64,000 nt of DNA from Anaeramoeba flamelloides (lineage: Eukaryota > Metamonada > Anaeramoebidae). Shown one piece after another: positions 22,536 to 34,100 of the stretch; positions within the stretch are counted from its first letter, which is position 1; each line of letters begins with the position of its first letter. Below the pieces are notes generated by a model, which was given only the letters and a program-made list of their open reading frames with translations, searched no databases and was not told where the DNA came from. The stretch spans positions 4,297,501 through 4,361,500 of the forward strand of contig JANTQA010000063.1 of the NCBI GenBank assembly GCA_027625915.1. The letters are read 5' to 3'. The translations under genes were made by a program, and so were the position numbers.

Positions 22536-24086
22536 TTAAAAATGTCCATTTATCGATTCTCCATTGTGTTCTACAACTAATCTTAACCTTTTCTCCATTG
22601 AACTAACCAAATTCTCAATAACCCCCCATTCGATATTCTTCCAAACTCTTCTAACAATCGCTTCAAGTTTTTTTTCAGTTTTGGGTGCTTCTAAACTAAT
22701 TCTTTTTCCCATGATTCCCCAAAGATTCTCAATTGGATTGAGATCCGGCGAATTGGGAGGCCAATTTTCCAAAACTGAACATTTCTTTGATAAGTATTCT
22801 TTTGTGGACCTCGATGTATGTGCAGGAGCACCATCCTGCATCAATATCCAATTCCATTTTCCAAATTCTTTATCCATATCTGTGAACACTCGACAACGCG
22901 AAATTACCTTTTTTTGATAGCTTTCGGAATTAACAATTTTTGGACATTTAATTAAAGTCGATATCCAACTATAGTTAATTCCACCAAAAAACATAATTTT
23001 TTTGCCATACTTTTCCTTTTCGCGAAAAACAGAATCTTTAAAAAAAGAAAAAAGAAAATTACAAAAAAGCAAAATTAAATTAAGAAAAAAAAAAAAAAAA
23101 AAAAAAAAATACAATTATGGTATTAAGATTGAGAAGTTTGGATCTTTGTTTTACAAGTTGTCATCAAAAAAAGTCATTTTTAGACAATTTTAATTTTTCG
23201 TGATCACGTAGTTAAAATGATGTGATCCACAACCTATGAATCTTACTAAAGAATCCAATTGAAAAAAAAAAAAAAAAAAAAAAAAAGATAACCTTCATTT
23301 TCCCCCATTGTCTCCAAATAAACCCATTGAGACTTTCTAAATAAAACCACGTTTCATCTGTAAAAAACAACCTTTTTCCAATCTGTATTATTTTCTATGT
23401 GATATTGTGCGAAATTTAATCTTTTCTGTTTTGTTTGTTCTGTTAATTTTGGTTTAACTTTTGGAGCTTTATATTTAAAATTTAAAGATTTCCTAATCCT
23501 CCAAACTGATGTTGCACTGATTTCAATTTCTCGTGTTTCTTTTAAAAATGTTGCTAATTTTTCACAACTCAATTTTCTATTTTTTTTTGTTTCATTCTCG
23601 ACAATATCAGTAATTTCATCAGATTTTATTCTTTTTCTACCTGTTGATTTTGTAAAGTCTAGTGTTCTAAAAAAAATTTAAAAACAAAATTAAAATAAAA
23701 TCAAAACAATTGAATTAAAAAAGGATTAAATACCCTTTCATTTCAAATTTTTGTTCCCAATATCGAACTTTCTTTATTGTTATTCCCAAGTTTTGTGCAA
23801 TTTTACAGTCAGTTCCACTTTTAAGACACAAACTTTCAACGAAATTTAAGGCACAATAAAAATCTCAAATTAAAGCACAAAATTTTGATTCTAGTAAAAT
23901 AAATTGTAAAAAAAAAAATTACAAAATTTGTGCCTTAATTTGAGATTTAATTGTGCCTTAAATTTCGTTGAAAGTTTGTGCCTTAAAAGTGGAACTGACT
24001 GTACTTCTTGAAATGCCTCTATTTCGAAGTTGAACAATTTTGAGTTTGTTGATACTTTCATTTATTTCTTTCTGAATTTGTTTCAT
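22536..24086 (-). pseudogene. Tc1-like transposase, DD34E, disrupted
   Basis: Cut-and-paste transposase. Reading from ATG at 24086, the N-terminus has a helix-turn-helix (KLKIVQLRNRGISRS, then KIAQNLGITIKKVRYW after the inserted MITE). It continues across a likely short intron (23726-23669, donor GTATTT, acceptor TTTTAG) into STGRKRIKSDE. The catalytic triad is present as TDETW near 23350, MQDGAPAH near 22825 and NPIENLW near 22730. Exactly 34 residues separate the second Asp from the Glu, the Tc1 spacing. Damage seen: the MITE insertion, a one-base shift in the T-run just before TDETW, and a roughly 250-base A/T-rich stretch (about 23040-23290) between WGKMK and DSVFREKEKYGKKIMF that may be an intron or an insertion. 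The C-terminus (GESINGHF, TAA at 22536-22538) is intact. Confidence 0.85.
23806..24001. mobile_element. Hairpin MITE, family P, copy 2, nested in transposase
   Basis: A 196-base near-perfect palindrome. Ends CAGTCAGTTCCACTTTTAAG and its complement; inner arms share CTTTCAACGAAATTTAAGG and CTCAAATTAA. It is flanked by TA at 23804-23805 and 24002-24003. It sits within the transposase helix-turn-helix; without the element and one TA, the reading frame runs GISRS-KIAQNLG, which demonstrates the insertion and the TA duplication. It has no coding capacity. Confidence 0.95.
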
Positions 24087-24282
24087 TTTAAAAAGGGGAA
24101 AAAAAAATAAAAAAATGAAAACGAAAAAAATTTAAATTTTTGAAAAATAGAAGACTATTTTTGAAAATTAAGATAAAATATGTTTGATAATCCTAATACC
24201 AATATGATACAATCATTAATTAATTTCTCAAGTTTAATTTCATAAAAAAAAAATTATGCCCCACATTTTGAAATTCAGTTTA

Positions 24283-25109
24283 TATGTAACATACAGTTTT
24301 GTCCGTTTTTCATTTATATCTAATTAGAAAATTTAATTTATATCTGTTCATGGAAGGTTTTATCAGTTCTGATAAGGATGTATTTATTTCTTTTACTCTA
24401 ATCCAAAATTTCAAAAAAAAAAAAAAAAAAAAAGGAGGAACCTAAATAACTTTAAAAAAGGAATTTAGAAAAAATAATAAGTTCTAATAACCCAAAAAAA
24501 GATTCTAGACACTAGTTTACGATTGTGGACTTAATTAAATATTGAATTATAACAAGAAGAAAAAAAAATGAAGGTGTTAATTTAACCCAGGGGTTTTATA
24601 TTGGAGATAAATTTATTGTTGAATTTGAACTTTCTTATTTTAAAATTATAATTTGTTGATATTCAGTTTGAAATGTTTATATAATTTTTTTCTAATTTTT
24701 TTATAATTTGTGATAATACCCTAATATTTAGCAAGAACAAAAATCCTTTCGTTTGATTTCTCAAAACTTTCTGATTTATATAATTAGTAGGAAAAACAAA
24801 AGTGAAGATTGTTCAATTAAATGAAATCTGAGTGGCATTTAAAAAAATAATTTTTAGTGTTGTCCTACTCTAATTATTTTAAACTTTGTTTTTTTACATA
24901 ACTTTCAGACTTTTCACGACAAACTATCATTGAAAACAGTACTGATTATTTTTGAAAAATTAAATAAGCTCTTAATCTAATCCTTATTGTTACTAAACTC
25001 TGAAAAAATCGAAAACAAATTATTTTTTCATTTATTCTCCTCTTCTCCACAACACACCTTTTTTTAAAAAAAGTGTAATACTTGTAGATTTTTTTTTCAT
25101 TCTTAACGA
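24283..25109. promoter_or_regulatory. 5' flank of VPS13
   Basis: About 800 bases between the Tc1 element and the VPS13 start codon. The VPS13 promoter should be here; no specific element stands out beyond A and T runs. Confidence 0.35.
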
Positions 25110-28100
25110 ATGTTAGAAAAGATAGTAACACTTTTTCTTCAAAAATACATTGGAGACTTTTTGGAATTATCCAAAACCCAACTCAAATTTGGGGTTATTC
25201 GAGGAAGAATCGATTTAAAAGATCTCAAACCTAAACTTGGCAACTTAGACTTTTTTGGCTTACCAATCAAGGTCATCTATGAAAGCATTGAGCACTTACG
25301 TTTTAATGTTCCCTATAATCACTTAAAAACAAAGCCAACAGTTTTAGAAATTAGTGGTGTTCATATTCTTTTTAATCTTTTAGTCGACAAAGAACAAAAA
25401 AGCTGGGAAGAACGTGAACAAATTTCCTTTAAAAGGAAGCAGTCGCAAATTAAAAAATGGGAAAAACAACAAACCAAAAGCGGAAGAATCCCATCGGCCA
25501 ACTCAAAAGAGAATTCTGCTTTAGCCTCTGAAACACAGGACAACCTACTAACCAAAATTGCAACAAACATTATTATTAAAATCACTGATGTACATCTCCG
25601 TTGTGAGTCGAAATTGGGCAACACACCTTTTGCCTTTGGTTGTCTTCTTCACAAAATTATTCTACACCCAGCTAATGACAAATGGGAAAAAGTCTTTATT
25701 AAAACAAAATTAGATTATTGGAATAAAATGGTCGAGTTTATTGGGCTCGGGTTTTATTTAGATCTTGGTGTGAGGCCAACAAAGGAAAAATACTATTCTT
25801 ATGTGATGTCTCGTGAGTTTAAAAAAATGAAAAATAATCAATCCCAAACAAAAAACGAAACCAAAACCAAAACCAAAAATGAAACCAAAACCAAAACAAA
25901 ACCAAAACCAAAATCCATACCAAGAAAAAAAAAAGAACCCAACCCAAAGAACGAAAATGAAAAAAAAGAGAAAGAAAGAGCAAGGAGAACAAAAGATCAC
26001 AGTATAATAAAAAAAAAAAATGATGAAAAGAAAAAAAACAAGCCAAAAGAGAAAAGAACAAAGGAAAGAGACATTGGAAAAGAAGAGAAAAAGGGTCACG
26101 AAGATAAAAATCAAAAATCCAAACCAAAAGAAGAAAACGAAAAAGAAAAAAAACAAAAAAAAGTGCAGAGTGTCAAAAAAGAAAACGAAAAAGAAAGAGA
26201 GAAAAGAAACCAACAAGAAAATCAAAAATCAAACCCAAAACCTAAATCAAAAGAAAAAGAAAAAGAAAAAGAAAAGACAAGCCAAAAGAGGAAAGGAAAA
26301 GGAAAAGGAAATGAAAAAGAAAGTGAAACAAAATCAAAGGAAAGAGAAAAAGAAAAAAGTGAAACAAAGGAAAATGAAAAAAAAAAAGAAAATCAAGAAA
26401 AAAAAATTGAAAACTCAAAATCAAAATCACAAGAAAAAGAAAGAGAGAAAAGAAACCAACAAGAAAATCAAAAATCAAACCCAAAACCTAAATCAAAAGA
26501 AAACAACGAAAAGGAAAAGACAAGCAACGAAAAGGAAAATACAAGCAACGAAAAAGAAAAAACAACAAAACCAATTGAAAAAACCGAAAAAAAAAAATAC
26601 AATCGGAAAACAAAAAGAAAATCAAAAAGAAATTATATATTTCAACCATGTGATTTGTCTGTTCGCGGGAGATTTGAATTAAAGGATATTATTAAATTAA
26701 CTAAACACAAGCCGATGAGGCCAAAACTTGAATTCATGGTTTTATTTGAAAAAATATCTTTATGTTTAACAAAAAAACAATACCACTTTCTTTATAAGTC
26801 TTTAAGTGTTTTGGAAATGTATTTTATACGAGAAAAATACTTTGTTTACAAGCCGCCACTTAGATTCAAGACTCTAATTTTAAAGGAACAAAGAGAAAAA
26901 TGCTCTGTTGATTGGTGGAAGTTTGCATTTAGATGCATTCGAGGCGAACTTGAAAAAAAAAGAGAGGAAGAAGCAAATTCAAGAAAAAGTAATCAAAAAT
27001 TACAGGACTTATCTATTGAAAAAGATCAGTTATTGATTTTGAATACCTTTGAGAAAATTACTTATATGAAATTATATAAAAAACAATTAAAAGTAGGATC
27101 AAAAACTTGGTTAAAGCCCAAATATAAGATCGAAAGGGATCAATTGCTTGAATTTGAAAAAAGGATCCCACTTCGGATTATTATTTTTCTTCGTCATCAA
27201 AGCAGAAAGGAGATCAATCTTCAACGAAGCGAAAAAAAAAAAAAAAAGAAAGAAAAAATTAAAAAAATCGCAAACAAACTTGCCATTCCAAAAAGGAAAT
27301 GGAAAGAAAAAAAACTAAAAAAAAAGCAATTACAATTGAATACAAATGACAATTTATTAACAACACATGATCAGGATAAATTTAATAATATTGATGAAAA
27401 AGAAGAAAATCAAGAGCGAGAAAGTAAATCAAAAATTTCTTTTAAAAAGGGAGGGAAAAAATTCATGTCAAAAATTGGATCAAAAACTAAATCATTAATG
27501 AAAAATGATTCCCAAATTATCAAAAAAAAAATTAAAAAATTTGGAACCAAAAAACGATTTAAACCAAAAATTTCATTTAAAAGAAATAAAACGAAAAATC
27601 TAAAAAATGATGAGAAGGACAATAAACTGGAAAAGGAAAACGAGAATGGGAATAAGAATGAAAATGATAAAGAAAATGAAAATGATAATGATCATAAAAG
27701 CTTTACTGATTTTGAAGATATAACTGATGGAAATATTACAGATTCTGAAAATATAATTATCGCAACAGATCACGAAGATGAAAAATCTTCTTTCAATTCA
27801 AATCAAGAATATTCTGATAATTCATCGATTAATAATCAAATTCAGAATATCAAATTTGTTGCTGAAAATGAAAATGAAAATGAAAATGAAAATGAAGAGA
27901 ATAAAGATAAGAAAGAAGTAGATATGGGCACGGAAACAGAAGATGAAAACGAAGCAGAAGTTGTAAAGGATGAGAAAAACGAAAAAGAAAACATAAAGGG
28001 TGAGGAAACCATTACAAATCTAATTGGCCATGAAAACGAAAACGAAAACCAAAACGAAAACAAGAATGAAAATGAGAACGGAAATGAAATGCGATTAAAT

Positions 28101-31100
28101 GATACAAAAAAAGAAAAATTATTATTAAATTATGCAATTGAAATTAATATTCTTGAACAGGAAGAAAAGTTTTTTCAAGAATATCAAGAATACAGATCGA
28201 CAATTGATCTAAGTAAATTGACTTTACCAAATGATTATAATTTTGCTTTAATAACATTAGAATTAAAAACATTATCGTTTCAATTAATTGAGAAGACCAC
28301 AATTGCAGAATTTAACGTTTTTGGGATTTCATCGTCTACTCAATTAAGACAGTCTTCAAAATTTGAAGAATTCAGTATCAAGTCTTTTGAAATTTTGGAT
28401 TGTTCAACAGAAAACACCAAATTTAGGCATATTGCGAAATTATTAAATTCTGAAAATCTATCACAAAAGCCCTTTTTTTTATCTAGATTTGAAGTTGACC
28501 CACCAATTCTACCGTATGACTATGATTTAAATATCATTGTTGAACCAGTGCAATTTGTTTTTTCAGCCCCGTTATTAAATCGATTAATTAATTTTTTTGA
28601 TTTATTATCACCAAAAAATGTCCGAACACAATTACAAGATCGATTTCAAAAAATTAGTGCGAAGGAAAAAGATAAAATGGCCGAGATATTAAAAAATAAC
28701 CAATCAATTAACGTTTTTTTACATTTAAAAGCGCCATTGATTTTAATTCCTTCAGAAATGACTAATCAAAATTCGGAATCTCTTTTAATTGATTTTGGTA
28801 AAATTGCTGTTTATTCTGATCATTCAAAAAATACCCCTCATTCTTCTTCTCTCACCACAACTAATAACAATATTAATAATAATAATAATAATGAAAATAT
28901 CGATAAAAATCTTAATGAAAAGCAACTTACTTTTGAAAAATACCAAATTGAAATTACTGACATTTATTCATTGATTTTCCCAAAGGGTGAATTATCAAGA
29001 AAAGCAACTCAAAAGACTGATTACTTAATTAATAAATTTAATACAAATATTTTAATTAAAATGATTTTAACTGAATTCGACCAAACACAAATCCAATCAA
29101 ATGGCAACATTAACAATTTTGAATTGGATTTAAGTTCTCAAAAATTTGATATTTTAACTTCTTTATTAACAAAAATTTTATTTGATAAATATGGTTTTTA
29201 TCAATTATATATAAATTCTAAAAAGATAAATAATTTAAAAAATCAAGAATTACGTTTCAAACAGAAAGCAGAATTAAAAAAAAGAAAATTTAATGAAATA
29301 AAAAAACAATTCGATTCAAAAATGAAAAAGGGGGATGAAAAGAAATATCTTCAAACAGCAAACTTTCTATTCAATTTTTTAATCTCAAATATTAATATCA
29401 ATGTTTCTTTAATTGAAAAAAATAATCCTTTGATTTGTAACAAAATTGCAATAATTAAATTAATTAATGCAAATATTTCACAAGTTATTTATCCATTTAA
29501 GCAATTGTTGGAAATCACAATCGACCAATTAATGATTGAAGATTGTTGGAATATTAAAAGTAATTCGTATAAATATTTATTTAATTCTTTAGATCTAAAT
29601 TATAATGATGAAAATAATTACATTGGTATTGAAAATGAAAAACAAAAAGAAAAACTTATAAATTTAGAAAACAATTTCAATAATAATAACAACAACAAAA
29701 ACAAGAATGAAAATGAAAATGAAAAACAAAAAAAAAAACTTAAAGAAAACGAAAACAATTTCAATAATAATAACAACAAAAAAGAAAATAAAAATAATCA
29801 AATAAAAATAAATTTGGAAATTGTTGATAAATTATCACCAGAATTTAAAAAAATTGAAAATAATTTCGAAATAATTTTCCCCAAATTATTCTTTTTTTTA
29901 AAGCAAGAATCGATTGTCGCTTTATTAACTTTTATTCAAGAATTTGGTTTAAATGATAATATTGACGAAAAAAAAAAATTAGAGGATAAACCAATTATTG
30001 CAAACGAAAATTTAAATAATAAAGAATTATTATTCAAAGGTAATGATTACAATTTGCAAAATATCGAGAATGGTGAAAAGAAACAATTAAATCAATCTTA
30101 TCAAATTAAAATAAAATTTGAAGATATTTCTATTTGTTTAATTAAAAAAGAAAAAAGTTTTTCAAAAATAAAATTAGATAATATATATTTACATTTATTA
30201 TATTTTAATAAAGAGAATTATGAATTCAATAATTTTATTAATTTTATTAATATTAGTTATTTGAATAAAAACAATTATCAAATTGTAAATTCTGAATCAA
30301 AATTTTTTAATTTAGAAATACATTCAATAAAAAAAAATAATGAAATGCCAATTCAGAATATGATATTAAAAGTCAATGGGATAAAATTTTTATTTTTAAA
30401 TGAATTTTTTAAAACAGTTATTCACTATTTTAATAAAATAAATAATTCTTTCAATTATAATAAGAATAACAAAAAGAACGATGATTTAAATCAGATCAAA
30501 GAAAGCAAGAATTTAATTCAAAATCATAATTTAAATTTGTCGATAAATGATATAGATTTAGTTATTCCAAAAGATCTCAGTTTAACGAGTGGTACAAAAT
30601 TAGGTTTTAAACTCTTTGAAATTAAAAAAGAATCTAAAAATATACTATATGGGGAATTAAAAGATTTAAGATTTTTAACTTATTGGAAACAAAATGAACA
30701 AATTTTATATCCTTTAGATCTTAATTTCCAATTAATCAACTTTAATGAATTGAATTTTAATATTAATGATATCAAAATAAAATTAAATCAGAAACAAGGT
30801 ATTTTAATTATGAATATTATTGAAAATAATTATTTTTTAAAAACTGAAGGAAATAATGAAATTAAAAAATACGATAACCAAAAAATAATAACAAATAAAA
30901 GCAACCAAGAGGTTGGAATTAAAAAAACAAATGAGGTTATCAAAACATTGGCATTTAAAGGTGCAATTAATAAAATAATAATAAATTTAGAAAAAAGCCC
31001 ACAAGATTTCTTTAATGAGGATCTAATAAATAAAGACCAAAAATTAATAAATAACAATAGTATTTTTTTCCAATTAATTATTGATAAAATCAATTTAATG

Positions 31101-34100
31101 GCTCAGATTGAACATTCAAAAACAATGAAATTAGAATTAAATATTGATTTAATTACTGGATATGATCAAAGATTTAATTTGAACCGAAAGATTTTATTTT
31201 TAATCCCACAAAACAGATCTATTGAATTTGAAAATGGAATTAAAAAGGAAAATGAAAAGAAAAAGAAAAAAGAAAACGAAAATAGAAAGAAAAATGAAAA
31301 TAGAAAAGAAAATGAAAATAAAAAGAAAAATGAAAACGAAAATAGAAAAGAAAATGAAAATAAAAAGGAAAATGAAAATGAAAACGAAAACGAAAATAAT
31401 TATGAAAATAAAAACAAAAATGAAAATGAAAATAAAAATAAAAATAAAAATAGAAAGAAAAATGAAAATGAAAATAAAAAGGAAAATAAAAATGAAAATA
31501 AAAACGAAAATGAAAACAAAAATAAAAATCAAAATAAAAATAAAAATAAAAACGAAAATGAGAATGAAAATGAGAATGAAAATGAAAATATAAATAAAAA
31601 TGAAAATGAAAATGAAAATGAAAATAAAAATCAAAGTAAAGGTCATTTAAATTTAATAATGAATCATGAAATTGATGAAGAGGTTCAATTACAATTAAAT
31701 TTAGAACCAACTCGATTGATTACATTTTTAGATTTATTATTGGATATATGGTTTTTTTTTATTCCCACAATTTTTGATCCATTTGTTCCACAAGTAATAC
31801 CTTATTTTCAATTTGGGATGAAGTCACCTTGCTTAGAAATTTGTATAGTAGAAGATTTACACAATTCTCAAGTAGCTGAATTAAATGGCATAGATTCGAT
31901 TGTTGTTAAAACATCTTTAGATTTATTATGTGATTTTTGGTTACCAAAATGGATAATTCATTTGGGTTTAAATCCAATAGAAGTTTTTAAAACTAAAATT
32001 GGAAAGCAATTTTTATGTTTTAATAATGTACAGCCTATAGTTTTCCCAACAAACTTTGAATTAATTTTTAATTTTGAAGAAATTAAAGGAACCAATTTTT
32101 TTAATATCGATACAAAAATTAATTTAAAAAAGTTAATTATGAATTTATCTTTTCATAATTTATTGTATTTTAAGCAACTATTGGATTGTAATTTAATAAT
32201 AATAAACAATCAACTAAATAAATTTAATTTAAATCAAATCAAAAATAACAAGAATATTAATAGCATGGAAACGAAAAAAGAAGAGCGTAATTGTAACAAC
32301 GAATCAGAAGAAGTGGTAGACATATGTGAAGATGGAAGGGAAGAAAAACAAGGGGAGGGGGAAAAGAGAAAGAAAAGAGAAAGAAAAAAGAAAGAAACAA
32401 TACTAAAGAAAGAAATTTCTTTAAAAAATTATTCATTAGAACAAAAATTGATTTTAATTTGGTCGAGGCAATTGTTTGAATTCCAAAACAAAACAAAATT
32501 GAATAAAATTAAAAAGGAAATCCAATACTACGAAAGCGTTTGTTTAAATATTGAAAATATTAATTTAATATTAATTGATGATAATTTTAATAAAGAAATA
32601 CAGGCTTATCCTTTATGTAAATTTATTTTTTCAAATGTTAAATTAGAAACAGGTGGTCTTTATTCCTTTATTTTTTTAATTATTGATGAACTGAAGAAAA
32701 TAAATTTTCAAGATGAAGATCTAGTATTATATTCAAATTTGACAAAACCTTTAGAAAAATATTTTTTAAATAAATTAAAAATTAATTTAAATTTTTCTCT
32801 AAAGGCAGAATATTTAAATTTGCATTTAAGTGTTTGGGAGCCCTTTATCGAATCTTTAAATTTCCAAATTTTAGGTCAAAATAATAAAAGTGGAGCATTT
32901 AATTTATCGTTAATTGAAAAAGATGAATTAAGACTCAATATTAGTGAACCTTTTTTATTATCATTTTTTAAAATGAAAAAAATTTATTCGAATTGGAAAA
33001 ATGAGAAAAGACAAAATATTAATAATACTGATAATAATAATAATCATCATAATAATAATAATAATTTCAATAGTAATAATAATGATAATATTGATAGTAA
33101 TGATAATAATAATAAACAAAATAATAATAATAATAATAAATATCTGGAAAAGGAAATTACAAATGATAAAAATATAGATCAAAAAATCAAAATTAATAAA
33201 CAAAAAACAAAAAAAAAACAAGAATTTTCTCCTTATTGGATCCAAAATTTAACTGGTTTAACAATTACTTATTATTTAAATAATATTAATCCTCGATTTG
33301 AAAAATTAAAAACAAGTGAATTAAAAAAAATAAATATAAAAAATCCATTATCAGAAGAAAAAATTTTAAGATCTTTAGGTAATAATCAACATGACTTTTT
33401 AATATTTTATTTTAATAAAAGCCCTAAAAATACTTTTCAAATTGATTTAAATGAATTAAAAAATACAGTTTTTTCTACTGATGATCTTTATCGTAACACA
33501 AAAATTTTATGTAGAATTGAAATGATCGAAGGCAGTAAAAGACTAATTATTAGTTCACCAATCAAAATTTTAAACAAAACCAATTATCCCATTTTAATTT
33601 ATTCTCATTTCAAAAAAAAGCAAATTTTTTTATCAAAACTTAAAGAGTTTGAGGAAGTATCTATCCCAATAAAATATTGCCGAAAGGGTCGTATTGATGT
33701 AACTCAAATAATTGGTGGGATAACTTATGAAAAGCAAGTATTGTTAAATATTAGAAAGCCACCTATTGGCAAAGGAATATTAATATTTAAAACAAAGCCA
33801 CTGGAAAGCAAACAAAATAAAAATGATAATAAACAAATTAAACAATCAAAAATTATTGTGAGTAGTAAATCTATTGACGGGTTTTATTGCTATAAATTAT
33901 TACCCTTTATTACTTTCCAAAATCTATTGCCAGCGAAGGCCAGGTATACTTTAATACCTAAAAGGCTCTTATCTTTTCAATTTACCTTAGAAAGTGGAGA
34001 AGAGAGGCAAATCCCTGAATTTCCTGAAAATATTCAAACAGAATTAAATTTAATTCTTGAAAATGACAAAACTCCGTTTTTTTCCAAATACAAAGGAAAT

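Larger units (their letters stand above)
22307..24282 (-). mobile_element. Near-complete Tc1/mariner transposon
   Basis: A 1976-base element with terminal inverted repeats TAAACTGAATTTCAAAAT then TTGGGGCA (left) and the mirror with one change (right), flanked by TA on both sides (22305-22306, 24283-24284). It carries one transposase gene on the minus strand and is interrupted by a P-family MITE at 23806-24001. The similar ends suggest a fairly young insertion, although the gene is no longer intact. Confidence 0.88.

Noticed and set aside
25361-33245. Many long open frames on the minus strand and in other frames inside VPS13
   Set aside because: They are poly-Phe, poly-Ile or poly-Lys mirrors of the Lys/Glu/Asn-coding tracts of VPS13, which has an unbroken 3883-codon frame with clear family motifs.
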